From: Dyella sp. OK004
Lineage (GTDB): Bacteria > Pseudomonadota > Gammaproteobacteria > Xanthomonadales > Rhodanobacteraceae
Assembly: GCF_900114495.1 (NCBI RefSeq)
Contig: NZ_FOZI01000002.1
Span: 1,262,853 to 1,326,852, forward strand
Length of the DNA: 64,000 nt
Direction of reading: 5' to 3'
Positions 34,609 to 43,296 of the stretch are shown here, piece by piece. Every line of letters begins with the position of its first letter. Position 1 is the stretch's first letter. Below the pieces are notes generated by a model. It was not told where the DNA came from. It ran no database searches and saw only the letters and a list, made by a program, of their open reading frames with translations. The translations under genes were made by a program, and so were the position numbers.

Positions 34609-36771
34609 TCAGAACTTGCCGTAATAGCCTTCCTTCAAGGCATCGAATAGGTTGGCGGCCGTGTGCATTTCGCCGTCGTATTCCACTTCTTCGTTGCCTT
34701 TCAGTTCGATAACGCTACCGTCTTCTAATTCGAAGCGGTAGAGGGTGCTCTCAAGATCGGCTTCTTTGACCAACACACCCTGGAATGCAGCAGGGTTGAA
34801 ACGGAAGGTCGTGCAGCCCTTGAGGCCCTGCTTATAGGCGTAGAAGTAGATGTCCTTGAAGTCTTCGTAAGGGTAGTCGGTGGGCACGTTCGCAGTCTTG
34901 GAGATCGAGGAATCGATCCACTTTTGCGAGGCGGCCTGGATATCGACATGCTCCTTGGGCGAGATGTCGTCCGCGGCGACGAAGTATTCCGGCAGCTTGT
35001 TCTGCGGGTCGTCGGTGAACGGCATCGCGTTAGCGTTGATGAAGCCGCGGTAGGCGAGCAGCTCGTAGCTGTACACCTCGACCTTTTCCTTGGTCTTGCG
35101 GCCTTCGCGGATCACGTTGCGTGAATAGTGGTGGGCAAAGCTCGGCTCAATGCCGTTGCTGGCGTTGTTGGCGAGCGACAGCGAGATGGTGCCGGTGGGC
35201 GCGATCGAGCTGTGGTGGGTGAAGCGCGCGCCGGTTTCGGCGAGCTGAGCCACCAGGTTCGGCGCCACGGTGGCCACGCGCTGCATGTAGCGGCTGTACT
35301 TGGCGTGCAGCACGCGGCCGGGGATGGTGTCGCCCACCTTGTAGCCGTCGGCGACCATTTCCGGGCGCTTGCGCAGCATGTCGCCGGTGACGGTGAAGTC
35401 CTGCAACAGGATCGGGGCGGGGCCCTTTTCCTTGGCGAGGTCGAGGGCTACTTCCCAGCCGGCCACGGCCATTTCGCGCGAGACGTCTTCGGTGAAGCTC
35501 ACTGCGTCGGCGGCGCCGTAGCGCATCTTGAGCATGGTCAGCGTGCTGCCCAGGCCCAGGAAGCCCATGCCGTGGCGGCGCTTGCCCAGGATCTCGTTGC
35601 GCTGCTGTTCCAGCGGCAGGCCGTTGATCTCCACCACGTTGTCGAGCATGCGGGTGAACACCTTCACCACTTCGCGGTATTCGTCCCAGTCGAAGCGGGC
35701 CTTGGGGCCGAACGGGTCGCGCACGAAGGTGGTGAGGTTGATCGAACCGAGCAGGCAGGAGCCGTACGGCGGCAGCGGCTGCTCGCCGCAGGGGTTGGTG
35801 GCGCGGATGTGCTCGCACCACCAGTTGTTGTTCATCTCGTTGACCTTGTCGATCAGGATGAACCCGGGCTCGGCATAGTCATACGTCGAGACCATGATCA
35901 TGTCCCACAGGTGGCGGGCGCGGATGTGGCCGTAGATCTTGCAGGCGACCAGGCCGTCTTCGCGCTCCACGTAGTTTTCGTGGGTGGGCCATTCGCGCCA
36001 CACGACCTTTTCGGGGTCGGTGAGGTCGATCTCGTCCTGCTCCTTCACGTGCACCGGGAAGACCAGCGGCCAGTCCAGGTCGTGCTCCACCGCCTGCATG
36101 AAGCCGTCGGTGACGAGCAGGCTGAGGTTGAACTGGCGCAGGCGGCCATCCTCGCGCTTGGCGCGGATGAATTCCTTCACGTCGGGATGCGCGACGTCGA
36201 ACGTGCCCATCTGCGCACCGCGGCGACCGCCGGCGGAGGAGACGGTGAAGCACATCTTGTCGTAGATATCCATGAAGGACAGCGGGCCGCTGGTGTAGGC
36301 GCCAGCGCCCGACACGTACGCGCCGCGCGGGCGCAGCGTGCTGAACTCGTAGCCGATGCCGCAGCCGGCCTTCAGCGTAAGGCCCGCCTCGTGCACCTTC
36401 TCCAGGATGTCGTCCATGGAGTCGCGGATGGTGCCGGACACGGTGCAGTTGATGGTGGACGTGGCCGGCTTGTGCGCCAGCGCGCCCGCGTTGGAGGTGA
36501 TGCGGCCCGCCGGAATCGCACCGCGACGCAGCGCCCACAGGAAGCGCTCGTTCCAGTGCTCACGGAGTTCCGGCGTGGCTTCCACGTCGGAGAGTGCGCG
36601 CGCGACGCGCTGATAGGTTTCGTCGACGCTGCCGTCGACCGGGGCACCCGACTTGGCTTTCAGTCGGTACTTCTTGTCCCAGATGTCTTGTGATGCGGGC
36701 TGCAGGGGAATCATTGCAACGCCATCTCGATTGATTTCCAGACCCACGGCTGGTGCACGCACGGTGCTCAT
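34609..36771 (-). CDS. nrdJa: adenosylcobalamin-dependent ribonucleotide reductase, catalytic subunit
   Basis: The product has 720 residues. Family landmarks are STINCTVSGTIRDSMDDILEKV (first active-site Cys), LKAGCGIGYEFSTLRPRGAYVSGAG, CEHIRATNPCGEQPLPPYGSCLLGSINL (NPCGEQ with the radical Cys) and SSIAPTGTISLSL near the end. Class II enzymes reduce ribonucleotides with or without oxygen, using adenosylcobalamin to make the thiyl radical. It stops at the GYYGKF end because the TSCPD/zinc tail is encoded separately at 33019-33774. No B12 biosynthesis gene is nearby. Confidence 0.95.
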   Translation of the reverse strand: MSTVRAPAVGLEINRDGVAMIPLQPASQDIWDKKYRLKAKSGAPVDGSVDETYQRVARALSDVEATPELREHWNERFLWALRRGAIPAGRITSNAGALAHKPATSTINCTVSGTIRDSMDDILEKVHEAGLTLKAGCGIGYEFSTLRPRGAYVSGAGAYTSGPLSFMDIYDKMCFTVSSAGGRRGAQMGTFDVAHPDVKEFIRAKREDGRLRQFNLSLLVTDGFMQAVEHDLDWPLVFPVHVKEQDEIDLTDPEKVVWREWPTHENYVEREDGLVACKIYGHIRARHLWDMIMVSTYDYAEPGFILIDKVNEMNNNWWCEHIRATNPCGEQPLPPYGSCLLGSINLTTFVRDPFGPKARFDWDEYREVVKVFTRMLDNVVEINGLPLEQQRNEILGKRRHGMGFLGLGSTLTMLKMRYGAADAVSFTEDVSREMAVAGWEVALDLAKEKGPAPILLQDFTVTGDMLRKRPEMVADGYKVGDTIPGRVLHAKYSRYMQRVATVAPNLVAQLAETGARFTHHSSIAPTGTISLSLANNASNGIEPSFAHHYSRNVIREGRKTKEKVEVYSYELLAYRGFINANAMPFTDDPQNKLPEYFVAADDISPKEHVDIQAASQKWIDSSISKTANVPTDYPYEDFKDIYFYAYKQGLKGCTTFRFNPAAFQGVLVKEADLESTLYRFELEDGSVIELKGNEEVEYDGEMHTAANLFDALKEGYYGKF

Positions 36772-36977
36772 CGGCTTCCTGACCTCCCGGTGCGGCCTTG
36801 CGGCCCCATTGGATTCTTATTGTTGGCTTTATCCGTCCGCTCGGTTTCCGCTACGCCGTGACGACGTTGCCACCCGTCTTGCGAAGCCCTTGCCGGACAT
36901 TTCCTTGCCTGGACTGCAACCGCTCCCCCTAAGAGCTGTCACATGACACCAGCACTTGTTAAAACGCCGGCATCCAT

Positions 36978-36993
36978 ACACAAGATGTTGTGG
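36978..36993. promoter_or_regulatory. candidate NrdR-box palindrome
   Basis: ACACAAGATGTTGTGG is a 16-bp imperfect palindrome of the form ACACAA-N4-TTGTGG, like the site of the reductase repressor NrdR. It lies about 205 bp upstream of nrdJa. NrdR boxes usually come in pairs about 30 bp apart, and a second was not found, so this is tentative. Confidence 0.3.
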
Positions 36994-37162
36994 TTGCGAA
37001 CGGAGGTGAACGTTACCCCCGTGGTTGTCTGATGTCAAAGAGTTTTGGCGGGTTGGACGACTGGAACCGTGGGTGTTGTGGCTAGTCGAATGTGGGCGGA
37101 TTTCCGGGGCGTGTAGTGCGAGGCGATCACGCGATGAAGCTGCCGAAAGCTGCAGCAAACTC

Positions 37163-37280
37163 GCTCCCTCCCCTGCGTGTAGCAGGGGAGGGTTGGGGTG
37201 GGGTGAAGCCATCAAGTGTGCAGTGACATCTCAAGAGCTCACCCCCTCCCAACCTCCCCCTGCTTGCAGGGGGAGGGGCA
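37163..37280. repeat. GC-rich two-hairpin repeat, copy B
   Basis: Two stem-loops, CTCCCTCCCCTGC...GCAGGGGAGGG and CCTCCCCCTGC...GCAGGGGGAGG, are joined by about 60 bases, with GGTTGGGGTGGGGT and ACCCCCTCCCAACC blocks facing each other. The order and sequence match copies A, C and D. Confidence 0.8.
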
Positions 37281-37390
37281 AAGCGCGCGCGATCACGCTT
37301 CAAACGGGGCACACAAAACAGGTTTTAAGATTCGCGCTGCCGCCGCGGAGGCGATTCAATATTCACGCTCAACTTCGTCGAGGAGTCTTC

Positions 37391-38764
37391 ATGCAACACC
37401 GTCGCATTCGCCCCCTTGCCGTCTTGTTTGCTGCCCTGCTCGCCACCGTCGTGCCGCTGGCCAGTCATGCCACGTTGCCGCCGACGGTGGATGGACAGCC
37501 TCTGCCCTCCTTGGCGCCGATGCTGGAGAAGGTGACGCCCGCGGTGGTGAATATCTCCACCAAGACGCGGGTGCAGGTGCGCGACCCGTTTTTCGACGAC
37601 CCGGTGTTCCGCCAGTTTTTCGGCCTGCCCGGCGGGCAGCGCCAGCGCATTGCGCAGAGCCTGGGTTCGGGCGTGATCGTGGATGCGGCAAAGGGTTATG
37701 TGCTGACCAATAACCATGTGGTGGGCGGCGCGGACGACATCACCATCACCTTGCAGGACGGGCGCGACTTCAAGGGCAAGCTGATCGGCACCGATCCGGA
37801 TACCGATGTGGCGGTGGTGCAGATCCAGGCGACCGGACTGCAGGCGTTGCCGATGGCGGATTCGTCGAAGCTGCGCGTGGGCGATTTCGTGGTGGCCGTG
37901 GGCGACCCGTTCGGGCTGGGGCAGACGGTGACTTCGGGCATCGTGTCGGCGTTGCAGCGTTCGGGGCTGGGCGGCACTGGCTACCAGAACTTCATCCAGA
38001 CCGATGCCTCGATCAACCCCGGCAACTCGGGCGGCGCGCTGGTGAATCTGCGCGGTGAGCTGGTGGGTATCAACACCATGATCTTCTCGCCCTCGGGCGG
38101 CAACGTGGGCATCGGCTTTGCAATTCCAACCAACCTGAGCCGCGAGGTGATGGAGCAGCTGATCGCACACGGCAAGGTGAGCCGCGGCAACCTGGGGGTG
38201 GAAACGCAGGACATTTCGCCACGCATTGCGCAGGTGCTGGGCCTGAAGAGCACGACGGGTGCGGTGGTGACACGCGTGAGCAGCGGCTCGGCGGCGGATG
38301 GCGCGGATATCCAGGTGGGCGACGTAATCACCGCGATCGACGGCAAGCCGCTGCGCAACGCGCAGGAGCTGCGCAACGCCGAAGGCCTGATGCCGGTGGG
38401 CAGCGCGGTGAAGCTCAGCGTGCAGCGCAACGGCGCTACGCGCGACGTGGTGGCCAAGCTCACGCCGGAGAAGCTGGCGACGCTGGACGGTGCCAGCCTA
38501 GATGCGCGCCTGGCCGGCGTGACCTTCAGCGAGCTGTCGCAGAACCTGCGTGGTCAGGGCGTGGCTGGTGTGGCGGTAGGTTCGGTGCGTGCCGGTAGTC
38601 GTGCGGCGCTGGCTGGACTGAGCAGCAGCGACATCGTGATCGGCGTGGGCAACTTGCGCATTCCCAACCTGGCGACACTGAAGCGCCTGGCCGGGGTGAA
38701 CCCGCGGCAGTTGGTGCTGGTGGTGTCAGGCGACGAGGGCGTGCGCTACGTCGATATTCGCTGA
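37391..38764 (+). CDS. periplasmic Deg/HtrA-type serine protease
   Basis: The 457-residue protein has a signal peptide (to SHA, about residue 26). The trypsin-like domain carries the triad: TNNHVV (His), DPDTDVAVVQ (Asp) and INPGNSGGAL (Ser). Two PDZ domains follow: GNLGVETQDISPRIAQVLGL and VTFSELSQNLRGQGVAGVAVG. Overall length and order fit DegQ/DegP, which degrade or chaperone misfolded envelope proteins. ATG 37391 follows GAGGAG at correct spacing; the longer frame from 37025 runs through repeat B. Confidence 0.95.
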   Translation: MQHRRIRPLAVLFAALLATVVPLASHATLPPTVDGQPLPSLAPMLEKVTPAVVNISTKTRVQVRDPFFDDPVFRQFFGLPGGQRQRIAQSLGSGVIVDAAKGYVLTNNHVVGGADDITITLQDGRDFKGKLIGTDPDTDVAVVQIQATGLQALPMADSSKLRVGDFVVAVGDPFGLGQTVTSGIVSALQRSGLGGTGYQNFIQTDASINPGNSGGALVNLRGELVGINTMIFSPSGGNVGIGFAIPTNLSREVMEQLIAHGKVSRGNLGVETQDISPRIAQVLGLKSTTGAVVTRVSSGSAADGADIQVGDVITAIDGKPLRNAQELRNAEGLMPVGSAVKLSVQRNGATRDVVAKLTPEKLATLDGASLDARLAGVTFSELSQNLRGQGVAGVAVGSVRAGSRAALAGLSSSDIVIGVGNLRIPNLATLKRLAGVNPRQLVLVVSGDEGVRYVDIR

Positions 38765-39090
38765 CCGGTAGGAGTGCACCCTGTGTGCGAGGGGTGTGCT
38801 TGGAAGGTGCCGTCGCAAGAACGGTCGCCCACAGGGTGGGCTCCTACGGGGGCGGTTAAGGGGCGTCGCAGCGGGCCTTGATATGGAAGCCCCGCGTCAG
38901 CTTGTGTTTCAGCAAGCCGGGCCACGATGCGATGACGCGCACATCACAGCGCCTTTCTTCATCCAAGCGCATGAACTCGCTTGATGTTTCACCGGCGGCC
39001 GGATGAAATACCGCAGCTTTACCCACGCATGCATGCCATTGACGGCAGTACGCAGTCCTTACTCAGTCGAACCCGGGGTCTCCCAACACT
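38765..39090. other. 326-bp intergenic region with REP element
   Basis: No gene is seen. The left part is a REP-like inverted repeat (38768-38847). The rest should contain the promoter of the PstS-like/LysM gene. Confidence 0.5.
38768..38847. repeat. REP pair (GTAGGAG...CTCCTAC)
   Basis: GTAGGAG TG CACCCTGTG at the left and CACAGGGTG G GCTCCTAC at the right form an inverted pair around about 45 bases. This is the classical GTAGGAGC-type REP of pseudomonads and xanthomonads, and lies directly after the Deg protease stop. Confidence 0.8.
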
Positions 39091-40317
39091 ATGTCCTTCC
39101 GTCTTGCACGCATCCTTTCTGTTGCACTCCTCGGCGTTTGCGCCGCTACCGCGGTGTCTGCCGCGCCCAGAGCCAAGACCTCCAAGAAGCCCGCTCAGCC
39201 GGCCGTACCCACCCTGGTGTGGCGCGGCGACGTAACCACCGCGCGCGGCATCGTGATCGATGTGGCCAAGGCCTATGAAAAAGCTGGCAAGGGCAAGATC
39301 GAGGTGCAGCCGTTCAACACCGCCTCTGGCCTGGACGCGGTCGCCAAGGGCTCCGCGGATTTCGCCGGCAGCGCACGTGGCCCGGACGGCACGGCGGAGA
39401 GCAGCCTGGTGTTCACGCCGATGGCGTGGGACGCGCTGGTGATGATCACCTACCCCTCCAACCCGGTGAGCAGCCTGACGCTGAAGCAGGTGCATGACAT
39501 CTACTACGGCAAGATCACCAACTGGAAGGACGTCGGCGGCAACGACGAGCCGATCAACTTATATGCCGTGGCCAGCCCCGGCGACGGTGTGGAATACAGC
39601 CTGCGCAAGCTGCTGTTCGGTCGCGGCAGCCAGCCGGTGGCGGCACCGCGCCTGTACGTGAATACCGCCAAGCTGGAAGAGGCCGTGACGCTCGATCCGA
39701 AGGCGATGGGCGTGACCACGCTGGCCGGTATCAGCGGCAACAGCAAGGTGAAGATGCTCCACATCAACGGCGCGCCGGCCACCACCTCGACGGTGAAGGA
39801 CGGCAGCTATCCGCTGTTTATCCCGGTGTACCTGATCACCAACGAGAGCAACCCGAAGGCCGCGCAGGTGAAGGGCTTCGTGGATTTCCTCTCCACCGAT
39901 ACGGTGCGCAGCATCGCTCGCCAGCATTCGCTGGTGCCGTATGACGAAGCGCCGGCACTGGCCGAGCTGGATGCGTCGCGTCGCCCGACGATCCTCGCCG
40001 AAGTGGGTGCCCGCCCGATGCCGCAGGAAACGCCGGTGGCTGCGCCAGGTGCGACCTATGCCTCGCGCGCCGCAGTCGCCCCGACTTCGGAGCGCACCCA
40101 GGACGCGAAGCAGGCGCTGGACACGCGCAATGAAGAAAGCGCCGCCAAGAAGGCCGAAGCCAGCGCCGACGCCAAGACCCACACCGTGGGCAAGGGCGAC
40201 ACGCTGGGCGCGATCGCCAAGAAGTATTCGGTGAGCGTGTCCGACCTGCGCAGCTGGAACGGCCTGAAGAACGACATGGTGCGGATCGGCCAGGTGCTGA
40301 AGGTCAGCGCGCAGTAA
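39091..40317 (+). CDS. PstS-like periplasmic binding protein with C-terminal LysM
   Basis: The product has 408 residues: signal peptide (to SAAP, about residue 26), then a phosphate-binding-type domain of about 260 residues (VWRGDVTTARGIVIDVAKAYEKAGKGKIEVQPFNTASGLDAVAKGSADFAGSARG; LTLKQVHDIYYGKITNWKDVGG), then an Ala/Lys/Glu linker and a LysM domain at the extreme C-terminus (HTVGKGDTLGAIAKKYSVSVSDLRSWNGLKND...IGQVLKV). LysM binds peptidoglycan, so this binding protein may be tethered to the wall. Whether it binds phosphate is uncertain. The HAD gene follows after 8 bp. Confidence 0.88.
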   Translation: MSFRLARILSVALLGVCAATAVSAAPRAKTSKKPAQPAVPTLVWRGDVTTARGIVIDVAKAYEKAGKGKIEVQPFNTASGLDAVAKGSADFAGSARGPDGTAESSLVFTPMAWDALVMITYPSNPVSSLTLKQVHDIYYGKITNWKDVGGNDEPINLYAVASPGDGVEYSLRKLLFGRGSQPVAAPRLYVNTAKLEEAVTLDPKAMGVTTLAGISGNSKVKMLHINGAPATTSTVKDGSYPLFIPVYLITNESNPKAAQVKGFVDFLSTDTVRSIARQHSLVPYDEAPALAELDASRRPTILAEVGARPMPQETPVAAPGATYASRAAVAPTSERTQDAKQALDTRNEESAAKKAEASADAKTHTVGKGDTLGAIAKKYSVSVSDLRSWNGLKNDMVRIGQVLKVSAQ

Positions 40318-40325
40318 GCGCTGAC

Positions 40326-41027
40326 GTGCGCATCCGCGCCCTTACGCTGGACCTGGACGACACCCTGTGGCCGGTACTGCCGGCCCTGGAGCGTGCGGAC
40401 CGCGAGCTGGATGCGTACCTGCGCCAGCACTATCCCGACGTAGCGCGCGCATGGCCGATCCCGGCCATGCGCGTTCTGCGCGCCCAGGTGGCTGCCGAGC
40501 GCACCGACCTGGCCCACGACTTCACCGCGCAGCGCCACATCACCATGCAGCGTGCGTTCGCCGCCTGCGGCATCGCCGAGGCGCCGCTGGAAGCGTTGTG
40601 GGAGATTTATTTCACCGCCCGCAACAGCGTGGAGCTGTATGCGGACAGCCTGCCCGCGCTGGAGCGCATCACCGCGCACTGGCCGGTGGCCAGCCTGACC
40701 AATGGCAACGCGGATCTGGACTTGATTGGCATCCGTGCGCATTTCGCGCACCACATCTGCGCACGCGATACCGGGGCAGCCAAGCCCGATCGCCTCATTT
40801 TCACCACCGCGGCCGAACGCCTGGGCGTGATGCCCGGCGAGATCCTGCATGTCGGCGACGACCCGGAACTTGATGTGGTCGGCGCGCGCGAAGCGGGGTT
40901 GCGTACGGCGTGGATCAATCGCTCACGGCATCCGTGGCCGGGCTTGCTGGGCGCAGCACCGGATCTGGATCTGCCGGATATGGAAGCGCTCGCGGATTGG
41001 CTGGATGCGCATCCCGTAACGCGCTGA
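40326..41027 (+). CDS. HAD-family hydrolase (phosphatase)
   Basis: The 233-residue protein begins at GTG 40326, 8 bp after the previous stop, so it is probably in one operon with the PstS-like/LysM gene. HAD motifs: TLDLDDTLW (motif I nucleophile Asp), VASLTNGNADLD (motif II), AKPDRLIFTTAAERL (motif III Lys) and ILHVGDDPELDVVGAREAG (motif IV). The order and the DLDDTLWP form match YigB-like FMN phosphatases, but the substrate is inferred. Confidence 0.9.
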   Translation: MRIRALTLDLDDTLWPVLPALERADRELDAYLRQHYPDVARAWPIPAMRVLRAQVAAERTDLAHDFTAQRHITMQRAFAACGIAEAPLEALWEIYFTARNSVELYADSLPALERITAHWPVASLTNGNADLDLIGIRAHFAHHICARDTGAAKPDRLIFTTAAERLGVMPGEILHVGDDPELDVVGAREAGLRTAWINRSRHPWPGLLGAAPDLDLPDMEALADWLDAHPVTR

Positions 41028-41054
41028 GCAGAAGACCCATCGAACTTACTTACA

Positions 41055-41083
41055 TCGTCATCCCGGCCTGTGCCGGGATGCGA
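41055..41083. repeat. REP-type palindrome (CGTCATCCCGGC)
   Basis: TCGTCATCCCGGC, loop CTGT, and GCCGGGATGCGA form a near-perfect stem just after the HAD gene. It is a second copy of the element at 20717-20746. Confidence 0.75.
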
Positions 41084-41174
41084 CTAAGTGGCATAGGCAT
41101 CGCTTACGAAAGCGCGCATCATTCCTCGCTATGTCTTGTAAGCCTGCGTGCGCATGCACGCCGAATGGAGTCCC

Positions 41175-42554
41175 ATGTCCGCATTGATCGAACGCAAATC
41201 CGGCGATCGCCAGAGCATCGCCATCGAGACCACCGACGCCGCGCATTTCACCGCGACCAAGCGTCGCCTTAGTGCGGCACAGCGGCGCTGGCTGAGCGAG
41301 ACCGGCTTCGAAGCCGCGCCCGGTACGTTCGCCCTGCTCTCCGATACCAACGGCAAGCTGGCGCGTGTGCTGGCGGGCGTGGATGCGACCGACGCGCTGA
41401 GCGCTCTCGCACACCTGCCGCGCCTGTTGCCGGAAGGCAGCTATCACCTCGCGGCGGAGGGCGTGCTGGCCGATTCATCGCAGGCGGCGCTGGGCTGGGC
41501 GCTGGGTGCATATGAGTTCACCCGCTACCGCAAAGCGAAGCGGGCGCCGGCCAAGCTGGCCGTCGCCGCTGCTGATTTGCAGGTACTGGCACCGCTGGTG
41601 GATGCCACCGCGCAAGTGCGCGACCTGGTCAACACGCCCACCGAAGATATGGGTCCGAAGCAGCTCGCCGAGGCGGTGAACCAGCTCGGCAAGACCTATA
41701 AGGGCAAGGTGCGCGAATGGGTGGGCGATGAGCTGCTCAAGGCCAACTTCCCCACTATTCATGCCGTGGGTCGCGCCAGCCATCGCTCGCCGCGCCTGAT
41801 CGAACTGACCTGGGGCAAGGCCGAGCATCCGAAGTTGGCCGTGATCGGCAAGGGCGTGTGCTTCGATACCGGCGGCCTGGATCTGAAACCCGCCGACGGC
41901 ATGCGCTGGATGAAGAAGGACATGGGCGGCGCCGCACATGCGATCGCACTGGCGCGCCTGATCATGGAAGCGAAACTGCCAGTGCACCTGCAGCTGTTGA
42001 TTCCCGCCGTGGAAAACGCGGTGAGCGGCAATGCGCTGCGTCCGGGTGAGGTGGTGATCACCCGTGCCGGCCATAGCGTGGAGATCGACAACACTGATGC
42101 CGAAGGCCGTCTGGTGCTGTGCGATGCGCTGGCCTATGCCAGCGAACAGCAGCCGGACCTGATCGTGGATTTCGCCACGCTCACCGGCGCCGCGCGCGTC
42201 GCGCTGGGTCCGGATCTGCCGGCGCTGTTCGCCAACCGCGACGAGCTGGCCGACAACGTGCTGGCCGCCGGCCGCGTGGTGAACGACCCGCTGTGGCGTC
42301 TTCCGCTGTGGCGTCCATATCGCAAGATGCTCGACTCCTATCTGGCTGATTTCGCCAACTCGGGTGCATCGCGCCATGCGGGTGCGATTACCGCGGCGCT
42401 GTATCTGGAGCGCTTTGTGCCGGAATCGACGGCGTGGATGCATCTGGATACGTATGCGTGGAACGACGCCGATCGTCCGGGTCGCCCGCGCGGTGGTGAG
42501 GCGATGGGTGTGCGGGCGTTCTTTGCTTTTCTGCAGGGGCGTTATTCGCGCTGA
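41175..42554 (+). CDS. M17-family leucyl aminopeptidase
   Basis: The product has 459 residues. The N-terminal domain is less conserved. The C-terminal half has the M17 two-metal site: LAVIGKGVCFDTGGLDLKP (Lys, Asp), MRWMKKDMGGAAHA (Lys, Asp), NTDAEGRLVLCDALAY (Asp, Glu and the bicarbonate Arg) and ATLTGAARVALG. It removes N-terminal residues from peptides in the cytosol. ATG 41175 follows GGAG; the in-frame ATG at 41148 lacks a ribosome binding site. REP copies flank it on both sides. Confidence 0.95.
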   Translation: MSALIERKSGDRQSIAIETTDAAHFTATKRRLSAAQRRWLSETGFEAAPGTFALLSDTNGKLARVLAGVDATDALSALAHLPRLLPEGSYHLAAEGVLADSSQAALGWALGAYEFTRYRKAKRAPAKLAVAAADLQVLAPLVDATAQVRDLVNTPTEDMGPKQLAEAVNQLGKTYKGKVREWVGDELLKANFPTIHAVGRASHRSPRLIELTWGKAEHPKLAVIGKGVCFDTGGLDLKPADGMRWMKKDMGGAAHAIALARLIMEAKLPVHLQLLIPAVENAVSGNALRPGEVVITRAGHSVEIDNTDAEGRLVLCDALAYASEQQPDLIVDFATLTGAARVALGPDLPALFANRDELADNVLAAGRVVNDPLWRLPLWRPYRKMLDSYLADFANSGASRHAGAITAALYLERFVPESTAWMHLDTYAWNDADRPGRPRGGEAMGVRAFFAFLQGRYSR

Positions 42555-42572
42555 GGGAAATTGGGAGAGGGA

Positions 42573-42694
42573 GTCGCAAGGGCTTACCCCTCCCCAACCC
42601 TCCCCTGCAAGCAGGAGAGGGAGCAAGGTGTCGCAAGCTTTAGCTCCTCCCCCTGCCTGCAGGGGGAGGCTGGGAGGGGGTAAGCCCTTGCGAC
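42573..42694. repeat. GC-rich two-hairpin repeat, copy C
   Basis: The outer ends are GTCGCAAGGGCTTACCCCTC and GGGAGGGGGTAAGCCCTTGC, an inverted pair, enclosing two smaller stems (CCCTCCCCTGC...GCAGGAGAGGG and CCTCCCCCTGC...GCAGGGGGAGG). It ends eight bases before the stop of the DUF559 gene. Confidence 0.85.
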
Positions 42695-42701
42695 ACCGCT
42701 A

Positions 42702-43037
42702 CTACCTCTGCAACTCCCTCCAGATCTCCTCCAACACCTCATGCGTGCGCAATAGCACGTCGTCATTCCAGAACCGCCGTACGCGATAGCCCAATCGCAC
42801 CAGTTTGGCCGTGCGCTCTGCATCGTAGGCTTGCGCATCGAGATGCTGTCCGCCGTCGAGCTCGATGATCAATCGTGCAGGGAGGCAAACAAAGTCGACG
42901 ATGTAGCCTGCTAGTGGATGTTGACGTCGAAACTTGTATCGGGCGATTTGTTCGCGTTGCAGGAAGCGCCATAGGCAGCGCTCGGCATCGGTGCTGTTGT
43001 TGCGCAACTGACGAGCGCGCTGGCGGATGAGTTGCAT
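42702..43037 (-). CDS. DUF559 endonuclease-like protein
   Basis: The 111-residue protein reads MQLIRQRARQLRNNSTDAERCLWRFLQREQIARYKFRRQHPLAGYIVDFVCLPARLIIELDGGQHL, the DUF559 pattern, a PD-(D/E)xK-like fold related to very-short-patch repair nuclease, with IVDF and ELDGGQH as putative catalytic residues. ATG 43037 has AAGGACG upstream; a GTG at 43091 would give 129 residues. It is bracketed by two copies of the two-hairpin repeat (copy C and copy D). Confidence 0.88.
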   Translation of the reverse strand: MQLIRQRARQLRNNSTDAERCLWRFLQREQIARYKFRRQHPLAGYIVDFVCLPARLIIELDGGQHLDAQAYDAERTAKLVRLGYRVRRFWNDDVLLRTHEVLEEIWRELQR

Positions 43038-43147
43038 GGGGCGTCCTTGCAGTGAATGGTGCTGCAAAGATTTCCTCGCCCGCTTAGCCACCTCTAGCAG
43101 ACGCTGGAGTTACGCGACGTCATCTAAAGCTGATCATTTGAGAGGGT

Positions 43148-43270
43148 GGCGCAAGAGCCTTACCCCCTCCCAACCTCCCCCTGAAAGCAGGGGGAGGAGC
43201 TAAAGCACGCGACAACCGGCCCCCTCCCCTGCGTGCAGCAGGGGAGGGTTGGGGTGGGGTCGAGCCCTTC
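43148..43270. repeat. GC-rich two-hairpin repeat, copy D
   Basis: GGCGCAAGAGCCTTACCCCC opens the element, followed by CCTCCCCCTG...CAGGGGGAGG and CCCTCCCCTGC...GCAGGGGAGGG and a GGTTGGGGTGGGGT block. Together with copy C it flanks the DUF559 gene. Confidence 0.8.
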
Positions 43271-43296
43271 ATTGCGCGTCACGCAACACGCACCAC

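Larger units (their letters stand above)
36772..37390. other. 619-bp divergent region between nrdJa and the Deg protease
   Basis: No gene is seen. It contains a candidate NrdR site (36978-36993) and GC-rich repeat copy B (37163-37280). I looked for a cobalamin riboswitch on the nrdJ side and did not find the B12 box. Confidence 0.55.

Noticed and set aside
36772..37020. Cobalamin riboswitch upstream of B12-dependent nrdJa
   Set aside because: No B12-box core or GCCACTG-type element could be found on the minus strand in the leader.
37025..37390. Long N-terminal extension of the Deg protease
   Set aside because: It runs through extragenic repeat B and lacks protein-like sequence; the signal peptide and GAGGAG point to 37391.
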